From: Diaporthe sp. PMI_573
Lineage: Eukaryota; Ascomycota; Sordariomycetes; Diaporthales; Diaporthaceae
DNA: 64,000 bases
Reading direction: 5' to 3'
Assembly: GCA_021399435.1 (NCBI GenBank)
Contig: JAJTUP010000008.1
Coordinates: forward strand, 1,673,434 to 1,737,433
Part shown: positions 21,410 through 31,166 of the stretch, piece by piece
Layout of the letters: each line of letters opens with the position of its first letter
How positions within the stretch are numbered: position 1 is the stretch's first letter
Program-made: the position numbers and the translations under genes
The notes under the pieces: model-generated
The model's input: only the letters and a program-made list of their open reading frames with translations
Databases searched by the model: none
What the model was told of the DNA's origin: nothing

Positions 21410-24400
21410 TTGATCCTTGAAAGGAGCAAGGTCGCGCGTCTGTAACAACAATACAACTTATTATGTACTACTATCTATCACATACTATTCGGAAGCGAAT
21501 GTCACACATGAGGTTGGGCTATGGGTCTGGAGTCTTGGGGGTTATCTAAAATGTTGACCTTAACTTCTAATAGCCAAATTTTATCAATTTGCGCAAACTC
21601 GGACAAGACTGTCGCAACTTGGTTGATGTACGCGACGTTTGACTGCAGATTGAGCATGTGTTCAATGACCTGTCGTTGGAAGTAGCGTCGTCCGCACAGC
21701 ATAAGCACTACTAGTAACTACTGATGCCTTTGCCTTCATAGTTGCTGCCCAAGCTCCAACTCATATTTTGCCTTCACAATTGACTCCAACACTCAAAGAT
21801 CCTAAACCTTCGCAAACTCAGTACATACTGCGGCATAATACCTAACAAGCATATCAACCGTCGTGCATGAAACCCTCTATTCGTTTGTTGAGTACTTATC
21901 ATGGCTCCGGTGACGCCTGGGGAGTAGGGGTCACACTCTTTCGATACGCGGACTTCCGGGTCTCGGGCTCTTCTTCGGAGCGCGATGAACGAACGCCGCG
22001 TGGAACTCTGGACGTCATTCTCATTTGAAACAGGACTCATTCATTGGGACGACCGGCCCTTCATGCGAAATCGGCCAATGCCTCTCCTGTGCCGCGTCCT
22101 GGGATTTTGGGAGGGTGTAGTGAGTGAAACGTGACTCGTGAGGCATACGGCTGGAATAGGCAAAGCCTCTTGACTGCTTCCCTGGTTCGCATGAACTCTA
22201 TACTATGTACGGTACAAACAATTGGAGTCTCCTCGCATTACGTGCAAATTTCCAAACAAAACGTTATCCGGGGGTAGCAATAACGGCGCAGCTCCCCGGC
22301 TTGAGGATAGCTTTCTTGTACGAGCACTGCGGTGATGACAATTGGTTCACTACCACATAAAGATTTGACAATTGCTTACATTCAAAAAGTGTCTCCACGG
22401 ATGTCCTTACCTGAATCGTGTTTACTCTGCTTATTTCCTTGTCTGCATTGACTGTTGCATGGGCTATGTAACAGTCGCTCAGATCTGAATTGTGACACGG
22501 AGTAAATGATGTACCACATACCCTCAACAATGCCAGCGACGCAAGTAATTACAACCTTTTTACCTGCGTAGTCGGGACTGAGTAATATACCTAGTCAGTT
22601 ACATTGACTGCGATCCCACAACTGTCAACTAATGTCAGCTTGTGGCGCTCCATTCCCACGTGGCACTGACTCGACCGCGTCTCCTTCGGAAGCCGGATCA
22701 CCGGGTCAGCCCGTAATAACCTTCTTACGATCGTTAGGAAATTTCCACAGGCGTAGATTCTTCTTGTCAGGTTTGTCTTGGTCCACTTTTAAAAGAAATA
22801 TGCCCAGCCAATGTCAGACAGCCCTCCCAATATCTCACCTCATGGGGCGGAACGCCTCGACATCCCCCCGGTAATATGTTTTTCATGCGGAAATTGACGA
22901 ATTGAGAGAATACGAAGAAGATCCTTTAAAGTCAAGCGGGTTGGGCTATTGCCATCTGGTCCGGCGGCGGCTGGCAAGATGTTAATTTTGATCGCTTCCA
23001 GTTGGTCAATGGCACCGACGGGTGCAGGCGAAGCGCCGCGGTGAGCTAGATGTTAGCACAGCACTTAGCGATTGGGCTACTTACTTTCTTTGATAAGACA
23101 GGTTAGGTATGGCATATTATTGACGTGTGTTTTCTTCGAATTCAATCTATCTCCTATAATTGCGGATATCGAGTGGACCTCCTTGACACGATTCATGGTC
23201 TCTTGGTGTTGTAAAACAGGGCGACGATGAGGATGTCAGTGACACGATAGCTGGGTCATCTAGAAGAAAGTTTTTACTTACGATGCCCATTATTGGCAGC
23301 ATATAGCAGTGTCTCTTCCTATCAGCATCACATTGAGCAGCTGGTACATTACTTCAACCTCCGCCGCAAGACCCGCGCGACCCGACCGAAAAACAACGAG
23401 TCAGCATTTCACGGGAATTATTCTCACCTTGATGAATGTGCCTTCCGAGATTAATGAAATTCCTTGAACCACTCCTTCGCAAAAACATTTCCTGGTATGT
23501 GGGTTATGCATGGACAAGAAAATTTAATCCGTTAAGGTCGAAGCTTGGGCCGGACTGCTGTTGTGAAGCCTCGAGGACCGCAATACCCAAGATATTCTTT
23601 TATCCTCTATTTATTATTAAAAAAGACACCTCGCTGGATCGGACTTGGTATGGACTTGCATCGCCAGCAAGGTTGCAATTCCCAAAACTCTTAGGGTCAT
23701 GCCGGCGTCATCAAAGGCATGAGTGAGTGGCCGTCGGCCACGACCGCCTATGACCTGGGGTTCGCTCTTGTGCCAGGCATGTATGGCAGAGACCATACCT
23801 TATCAAAAGACTTCAGTGCTCCGACTTATTAGTCTCAAAGTTGTTTTAAGAGCAAAGGCACGCGGGCTCGCGATGATTTTTTCACATGTTTTGAGTCCGA
23901 AAGCTTTATCAGTGCACAGGTGCAAAGCGGAAAAGCGTCCACCAACACGTTGAACCGACACGAGGCTAGAATAGCTGCTGACGGCCCAGCTGCACATGAG
24001 AGGAGAATCTAGATAAGCCGGCTGCCTAGTTGTTGCGATAGGCCAATCCAAATTAGATTAACGTTGGGACCAATAAATTTACTCTTCTTCTCTCTCAGGC
24101 GTCCCGGGGTGGGAGACCCGCTGATGTCAACCCACGGATGAAGTAAGCTGGATACAAGCGCCCTCTGTATACCTCAATCGAAACCACGACTTCAGACGAA
24201 AAGGGTCATTGTACGGGCGAGGTAGGACCCAAAGCTGACTGGGCTCGATGTTTGGCCCCGACGTTGAGCCAGCGCAGGTGTTTCAGCAGCTCCCTGTTGC
24301 CGATCATGCTAAGCTTTGCTTCCGCTCCCCTGGACCAGAAACATGCGCACAGACTGACAGAATGACAGACCATGAAACCCTAGCCCTACTCACCATCAGA

Positions 24401-25588
24401 GGACTATGGGCAAGATTGTGTCCTCGGAAGAGTGGATTCGCCGGCTGTGGCCGATATGAGAATCTATGGTCTGACTCGTACACTGTGGGTTGCGCGAGGG
24501 CACGGTATCTTGGTAGACTTGGCTGGACTCAAGCGGAGTCTTTGCACAGAGAGCAACTAAACCTTCCCTCATCTGCCACTTTAAAGTACGGATGGGTTGC
24601 AACCTGGGAGGAGGTGTCAACTTTAAGCAAGCTCGCGGCACCTGGGAGGCCCACATCCTCAATCAGCCTCAGCTAGTTCAAACTGCAAATCGCTTCAAAA
24701 GCCTGTTGTCCAAGTGGTTAAATAACGAATATCACATTTCTCAACTGAGAGAATGCCCTCCTTTCGCAGCTGCTTACGGCCCACGCTATTGCTCGGACAT
24801 CCGGTTCCTCCAATCTACTACCATGACGTGCTTTAGTACCGGTTTCAGAATGCCAAGACCTGTCACAATCTCTTGGGATCGTACTCATAACACGTTGGGG
24901 AGTGCCGGTGCTGAGAGGAGGGAGGGTGTTCCCAGGCGTCGGAATCACTGCCGTAGAAACTGGCTCATAGTCGGAGCGGCCAAGGGGTCTCCGTGGTCAC
25001 ACAATCGTCCGAAGTCGTGTTGTTGCAATCGTTTCCCTTACAAGGCTTGGGGCTGTGCTTCTCACCACCAGGGCCAAACATCGCCAGTATTTCTGCAATT
25101 GGCTTTAGCCGCCGGGAGGTCCTCACCGGTTTGCTGCCCAAATCTCTCAGCCATCCCAGATCGGGGAAGCCGTCCACCCTCAGCTGCCTCAAGATCTCAC
25201 TATTCAGCTGATTTTACGTATCTTGCCCATCACACGAGCTTGGACCATTAGCCCCTTTTCACGCTGATCGCCCAAGGCCAAGTTGACTAGATATGTCTCG
25301 ATGATTCATCCGAGATTGTGATCCACGGCCTATTTGGCATAGGAGTCATGACAGCCATCACTCAAAAGGGAACCCCGTCGCTCTCCATTGTGCTGTGAGG
25401 TTGTCACCCCTTCCACCGCGTTCAAAGTTTCCGTCGCTCGCTATTTTCCTATCGCCATCGGGACATTACCGCAGCGGCTCGGAAAATTAACTTTGTTCAC
25501 TCATCATCTTTGGCTAGAGTAACAAAGTCCCCTTCCCAGCTTTCCCTTATTAACGTGGAGACACAATCTTGCTGGTCGTTCGGAGAAA
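21410..25588. other. 4.2-kb gene desert with degraded sequence
   Basis: More AT-rich than the desert at 15.6-20.1 kb and without any sustained coding frame. A faint ankyrin-repeat relic is at about 23281-23380 (separate entry). The last part should include the promoter of the superoxide dismutase gene. Confidence 0.5.
23281..23380 (-). pseudogene. faint ankyrin-repeat relic
   Basis: Reading the minus strand, EETLLYAANNGHR (about 23317-23281) matches the ankyrin helix pattern TxLxxAAxxGH. Just upstream, in another frame, GG-stop-SNVPAAQCDAD resembles the VNAPAA linker usual between fungal ankyrin repeats. A stop and frame change separate them. This would be a decayed piece of an ankyrin or NLR-type gene. 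The match is short and could be chance. Confidence 0.3.
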
Positions 25589-26342
25589 ATGCGTCGCAGC
25601 GTCCTGAGCAGTCTACTCCTCCTGCCCTCCGCCCTTGGAGTTGCCATACGGCAAAACACTGCGACCTCGGGCGTGACCACAGGGGTAAGATCCAACTGAC
25701 TCGTGGTAACTCCAAAGCTAGTATGTCTTAACACTTTCGCAGGCGAAGGGAAATGCGACAGCGGTAGATAGCAACCCTCAAGGAGCATCATTCAAGGCTA
25801 CATTTCCAACGGATGGCACGCAATTCACGCCCACGCCAAATGGAAACGTCCGAGGAGTCGTGCTCGCTCAGAGCGGGAGAGACGGAAAGGGTGTGCGATA
25901 CGACATCATGATTGATAACCTTCCAGACGAGGGCGGTCCCTTCTGTAGGTCAAGGCTACCACGATCTTCTAGTCGCCAGACGATCGAAAGCTACAACTAC
26001 TAACGCATCTTGCTAGTATACCATATCCACACGGAGCCTGTGCCCCCAGACGGAAACTGCAACGCGACGCTCGCTCACCTCGACCCTTTCGAGCGAGGCG
26101 AGAGTCCGCCCTGCAATGCGGCCCTCCCGATGACGTGCCAGGTGGGAGACCTCGCCGGCAAGTACGGAGCCATAACCACGTCCCCCTTTGTGGCGTCATA
26201 TACCGACTCGTTCACGGCGACGGGTGATGATACATCCTTTATCGGCAATTTGAGCGTCGTCGTGCACTTTGCCAACAAGACCCGGATCACCTGCGCCAAC
26301 TTCCAGCAGATGGGAGTGAACGGGCTGCTGACATCCTTATGA
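25589..26342 (+). CDS. secreted Cu-only superoxide dismutase-like protein
   Basis: Three exons: 25589-25684, 25743-25944 and 26017-26342, 207 residues. The second intron has a textbook ctaac branch point and gctag acceptor and restores GGPFLYHIHTEP. Residues 1-18 are a signal peptide (MRRSVLSSLLLLPSALG). The fold signature is that of the Cu-only SODs of fungal surfaces and oomycetes: metal-ligand histidines in YHIHTEP, HLDP and VVVHFANK, and cysteines in PPCNAA and ITCANF that probably pair. The residues for a zinc site and electrostatic loop of classical Cu/Zn SOD are not apparent. Such enzymes dismutate superoxide outside the cell, often defending against host or self oxidants. Most relatives carry a Ser-rich tail and GPI signal; this one stops at NGLLTSL, so it is probably soluble or wall-trapped. 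NAT and NKT are N-glycosylation sequons. Confidence 0.85.
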
Positions 26343-27415
26343 TGAGCTGCACGTGTGTACTTCTTCGCCCGCTTGGATCTGGACAAGGCCAACATGCCCG
26401 TCCCCTCGACAACGCCCTATCACCGACACGCATCAAGCTGTAGGCGAGGCGCATCGTGAGCTGGGATTGACGGTGATTTGACGGTCGCCGCGGTGAACGG
26501 CGTCAGTGGGGACGGGCACAGATCCAGGTGCGTGTCCAACGCCCGATATCATCTAGAGTCTCGGATCCTCAGCCTGTACATTAATTAATTTTGTCTCATT
26601 CTTACCCAATACCCTTATTCGTACGTATGAATTAGATAGATGCTCCTCCGAGCCCCAGCGCAGCGCTCGAATACCAAATCTCATCATTCACTGACGGCTG
26701 CGAAGTGCACTAATTGCACGAAGTTACACGTTCTCTGCAGGTCCTGTGTCGACCAAAACAGCACGGGTCAGAGTTGATCTCCGATAACCCCCGGGAGGCG
26801 GTCTCGCAAGGCTTGCGCATCCAGCTGGTGGGTACGTGGATGAACACTTGCCCGCAAATGGACCATACTCGAACAAACGGTGAGGACCTGTTACTACAGA
26901 GTCGGGCAGGGAAGAGTTGTTGCGTCCGTGACGTGCAGATGCTAGACGAACCGCCAGAAACTGAGAAACTCCTTTTTCTCGACGACAAATAGAGCGGACC
27001 TCAGCTTATCTATTCTACATGCCGTCGGTGGTACCTGAACCGTCCACTCCGACGCCGGTGCCGCAGCTCCGTGCAAAGTGGCGGCGTGGACCGCGGGCCC
27101 CGCCGAGTTTTTCTCAGGGGTGACAGCACTCCGTATGTAGCTGCAGCCCTAATTGGTGGTCAACTCATTTGTTGGACGATGGACGTTTGTTGATGCATGT
27201 GATTTGGTTGTTGTTGGCCGAATTTTGTTTCAACATCAAGTTTGCTCTGAAGGCTTTTGGATGCGCAACACCAGTTCATTGTCTAAACTGTCACACGCCA
27301 GTTGCCAGTCACTGGTTGAAAATATCGAGTAAAGGCGGCCTTCTCATACCTTAAATCTTCCGAGGCACACAGTGTGCCCTTTTGGTCGAGGATCTTGTGT
27401 GCTCAGACAACGATA
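26343..27415. other. intergenic region
   Basis: Contains only short unsupported frames, including 92-codon frames on both strands at about 26710-26990 that cannot both be real. No repeat or RNA gene seen. Confidence 0.5.
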
Positions 27416-29111
27416 ATGGCAAATCTGCACGATAAGGTGAACGGCACATGGCTGATAGCCTTGATCACTCTTCTGGATGCATGTGAGTTGTGTATTCTAC
27501 GACAGACATAAGCTCGGCCAATACATATTAATTTGTTTTCCATAGTCAATTCTTGCTGGTTCGGATATGACCAAGTGAGTCACTCATCGGATAGAGGTCT
27601 GTCAGTACTGAACGTGCCAACTGACGGTGCCACACTAGGGCGTTTTCGCTGGAGTCCTTGTCTCCCCAGACTTCTTGAGACAATTTCCAGCAACACTTGA
27701 CGCAGATGTCTCCGGGATCACGTCAAGCTGCTTCTTCGTAAGTCAGCATATTGTCCTCATATGTGAGCAACGGCGCTAGATTGACACTGTTTCAGCTAGG
27801 GGCATTTTTTGGTGCTATTGGAGCTTTTATTCTGGGAGATAAGCCCGGCCGCCGCAGGACGATCGCCCTGGGAGTGCTTTGCAATGTGGTTGGATTTACT
27901 AGACAGCTTCAAACCTTCGTTCCTAGAACCTTTGCTAACTCGAGATGATAGTGGAATCAACGCATTAGGTTAGTTTGAGTCTCGATTACTGCCACAAAGG
28001 TACGACGTGGCCGGCCCATAGATTGACAGCACACTACAGGTCTCTACCTCCCAACATTGCTGCAGGGAGATGTTGGGTACAATCAGCAAATGAGCCGGCT
28101 CATTACGGCAATAAGCAGCACTGTCTATGTGTTTTGCAGCTTTGTATGCCTGTTGATGATTGATCGGTTCGGACATCGGAAGTAAAGACTCTCAGTACTT
28201 ATCTTGAAAATGCAGACTCTGCGCTTACGACTCCAGAATGATGATGCAGGCTTGCCCAAACCCAACCCAGGTTGTTCATCTTCTGATGTTTCAGGTACTC
28301 TCCAATACTCATGGGATTCTGTCATATTGTGGCTTGCATATGCCTCGCAGTGGGAGAAAGTGATCATTCCAAGGCTCAGACCGTAAGTCAAGCACACAGA
28401 GGCGTGCCTCTCTCTCCAAGTCTTGTTGGTTCAAACAGGTTAGGGTAAAGTTGACCAAGGGTCAATTACCAATACACAGATGGGAAAAGTAGCAACCGCC
28501 ATGTTCATTCTCTATCACGTCTTTTTCGGCCTAGGGTACTCAAGTGTTCCCTGGGTTTATAGTGCGGAGGTCAGTTCTCTTGGATGGAGCACGAGAGGAG
28601 CTGCAGCGGCAACAGTAAGCAGAAGCTTTCGGAAGTCGCCTATGTCTGGGTAGCTAATGAAGGAACTCTGTAGTCGGTCAACTGGTTGGGTGGGTTTGTT
28701 GTTGTCCAATTCACCAAGGTCGGCCTCGATAACTTGCAGTGGCGGTTCTTCCTCAGTAAGTGCAGAATTTGACGCTCACCTATCTACTTGGCATCAGGTA
28801 CGCAGTGGGGTTTACAGCTTTTGGTTGGGGTTGCTGACCTTTCTCAAGTGTTTGGCATCTTCTGCTTCGCCTTTGGCCCCGTGGTATACTTCTTCTACCC
28901 GGAAACAGCCAATAGGACCCTGGAGGACATGGACCAAGTATTTATCCACACTCCCTCGGCTTTTGTATTCACAGACAGAGCTGCGACACAGTCAAAGCGG
29001 CCAAATATACTCATCGAGGCAGAGACCGCGCGGATAGCCCAAATCGCCAACAGGTCGCAGAAGGCTGCGTTATCCGAGGACGAGAAGAATGCAACAGAGG
29101 CAAACGTTTAG
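27416..29111 (+). pseudogene. MFS sugar transporter lacking its central region
   Basis: Pieces of a sugar/H+ symporter follow each other in order with plausible introns. They are MANLHDKVNG...TLLDA (27416-27482), FNSCWFGYDQ (27546-27574), GVFAGVLVSPDFLRQF (27639-27737), LGAFFGAIGAFILGDKPGRR (from 27796), GLYLPTLLQGDVGYNQQMSR (from 28040), the SVPWVYSAEVSSLGW block near 28550, VNWLGGFVVVQFT near 28680 and the PETANRTLEDMD tail ending at 29111. The GDKPGRR motif after TM2 and PETANRTLE after TM12 are family hallmarks. Between NVVG (about 27893) and SGINALG (about 27955) only some 60 bases remain where a normal transporter has roughly 200 residues (TM3-TM6 and the central loop). In addition, the frame stops at 27946. 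I therefore call it a pseudogene, although all remaining splice sites and frames look intact, so the loss may be recent. Confidence 0.8.
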
Positions 29112-29640
29112 AATCGTGCAGTAAGCAGCAGTAGTCAGGATTACCATCCGTAAAGGATTTCTGGAAGGACTAGGCTACAGAAGCGTTAGGGAAGGTCATC
29201 GGGTACGATGGGTATCCTTTTTGGGGGACATGCCAGTGAGCATGCGATGAGCGGATTGGAACTGGAAGCTGGAGAATCTAAATTGAATTGCAGGTCACTC
29301 AGTTCATAACGAGACTCTGTCTGTGTGCAGTATCATGTTATGTGATCAGAGTACTGAGAGGCGGACACAGCTCCCAAAGGAATTAGTCTCATATGCACAC
29401 ATGGCCTGCCATGGACGGAATCCATGCACAAACGACGGTTTAATTAGTCCCGTTGGTTCAACGTTGCAGTGGGGCTTCTAGCGCTGACCTACATGCTTAC
29501 TGGGTAGCCTAGTGGAGGGCCTCGAAGAGGATAAAAGCCCTAGGGGACACCCAACTGCAGCATTGCGACAAAACCACGCTGGCTTTTTTCTTTTTTTCTT
29601 TATTATTGTTGGGAATTGAAAGGTTCATATTTCGGCCAAG
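29112..29640. other. intergenic region with promoter-like elements
   Basis: Upstream of the sulfotransferase-like gene. A TATA-like run (ggataaaagcc, about 29528) and a pyrimidine-rich tract (about 29585-29608) precede the ATG at 29641, an arrangement common in filamentous-fungal promoters. No gene seen. Confidence 0.5.
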
Positions 29641-30420
29641 ATGGGTAATCAAGCTTCTGTCCCGACACCTGGAACCAAACTACAAGTCATTGGCGCTGGC
29701 CTCCCTCGCACAGGAACTGCCTCCTTCAGCGAAGCATTGCGCATTCTCCTTGACGCCCCAGTTTACCATGGGGGCACACAATGCACCATGGGACAGCCCA
29801 TCGAGATGCTGTCCTGGATCAAAGTCCTCAGACTCTTTCCATTTAGAGTCGATGCCGACAGAAAAGCAGCCCTTTCTTTGATCCGCCAGCGGCTGGATGG
29901 CTACGCCGCCGTGACAGACTCACCAGGAAACGGTCTGATCCCAGAGCTCCTCGATCTGTATCCCGATGCAAAAGTAATCTGCACGGTGCGCGACCCTGAG
30001 GCATGGGAGAAGAGCATGGTAGGCGTGGCTTCCGCCTCTACGAAGTGGTTTTTGCGTGGTGTCCTCCTGCCATTGCCAACGATGAGACACTTTGTCGACT
30101 ATATCAACGCGCTCCGAGATCAGTGGCTATACCTGTACGGCGAGACCGAGCCACCTACGACGATTAGCTACAATCGTCATATGGAGTTGTTGAGAGAGAC
30201 TGTGCCGGCGGACAGGCTCGTTTTCTTGGAAGTGAAGGACGGCTGGGAGCCGCTCTGCAAGGCCTTGGGAAAAGATATACCGGATGTACCGTTTCCGAGA
30301 ATCAATGACAGCGAAGCCATTGATAAGTTTGCGGCAAAGACTGCTATGAGAGGGTTGATTAGGTGGTCTATTCTTCTGGCTGCAGTTGGTGCAGGAATCG
30401 CAGTTTACAGCACGCAGTGA
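29641..30420 (+). CDS. P-loop sulfotransferase-like protein (Sulfotransfer_4 type)
   Basis: Single exon, 259 residues, ATG in the context aagATGg. The N-terminus holds the PAPS-binding-like P-loop AGLPRTGTASFSEAL (about residues 19-33), followed by DSPGNGLIPELLDLYPDAKV and the VRDPEAWEKSM segment, which corresponds to the 3'-phosphate-binding region of sulfotransferases. The C-terminus ends in a hydrophobic helix (IRWSILLAAVGAGIAVYST), suggesting tail anchoring to a membrane. Many fungal proteins of this type are mislabelled as epimerases. Acceptor substrate and even true sulfotransferase activity are not established for the family. The neighbours (broken transporter, helicase) say nothing about its job. 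Confidence 0.85.
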   Translation: MGNQASVPTPGTKLQVIGAGLPRTGTASFSEALRILLDAPVYHGGTQCTMGQPIEMLSWIKVLRLFPFRVDADRKAALSLIRQRLDGYAAVTDSPGNGLIPELLDLYPDAKVICTVRDPEAWEKSMVGVASASTKWFLRGVLLPLPTMRHFVDYINALRDQWLYLYGETEPPTTISYNRHMELLRETVPADRLVFLEVKDGWEPLCKALGKDIPDVPFPRINDSEAIDKFAAKTAMRGLIRWSILLAAVGAGIAVYSTQ

Positions 30421-31166
30421 TGCGTAGAATTTACGCAAGGCGTCGATGGGGGGAGCGATCATGGAGATTCTGTAAATAAAGAAGTCGCTGTTCGCTTTTT
30501 ACTCTGCGGTTATTTGACGGCATTCATATTTGAGGTTTTAGCATCATTGCTCCAATTCCGCTCCAGCTTGACTGTCGTTGTTGTCAAGCTTAATTAAACA
30601 GGTATCGACGGATAGAAACGACCCCTGAGCACCAGCGAGACCTCGGGGCGGGGAGGGTACGAAAGACGGTATGTAGGGTTAGGGCTGCTCCAGTCCGGCC
30701 CTGCCGGTCCTCCCGAGCGAGTCTTCGGCGCCTTCCCAACGTCATGCATTTCCATGACTGCTGGCGACATGCTCACTGCAAAGCCTCGATCTTTTCCGAG
30801 GCCACCACGATTTTCAACTCTCCAACTTGACATGATCAGCGGAGCCATGAGAGCACAGCCCTGTGACATCCAGTCCTTTGTTTTGTTTCCCTCGGCCAGC
30901 ATGGTCAGTCCCAGCCAACACTTACTTCATAGTCACACTTCATGCTACATGAACACTCTTTGTTAAATCCGGTATTGTACAGAACCTGGGCTTCTTCTTC
31001 TCTCGAGCTCAGATCGGTGTGTTTAAGCCTCATTATATCCGATTCTGGCGTTTTCAACTCAGGCTCGTCGCTGACGCTCTAGGCATTGATCACCTAGTCA
31101 CACTAGTTGTCTGCCCCTGTCACATGGAGCCATTTGCACATCTACAGGACCAAGACCGGGTCGAAG
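30421..31166. other. intergenic region upstream of the helicase gene
   Basis: No supported gene. It should contain the sulfotransferase 3' end and the helicase promoter. Confidence 0.5.
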
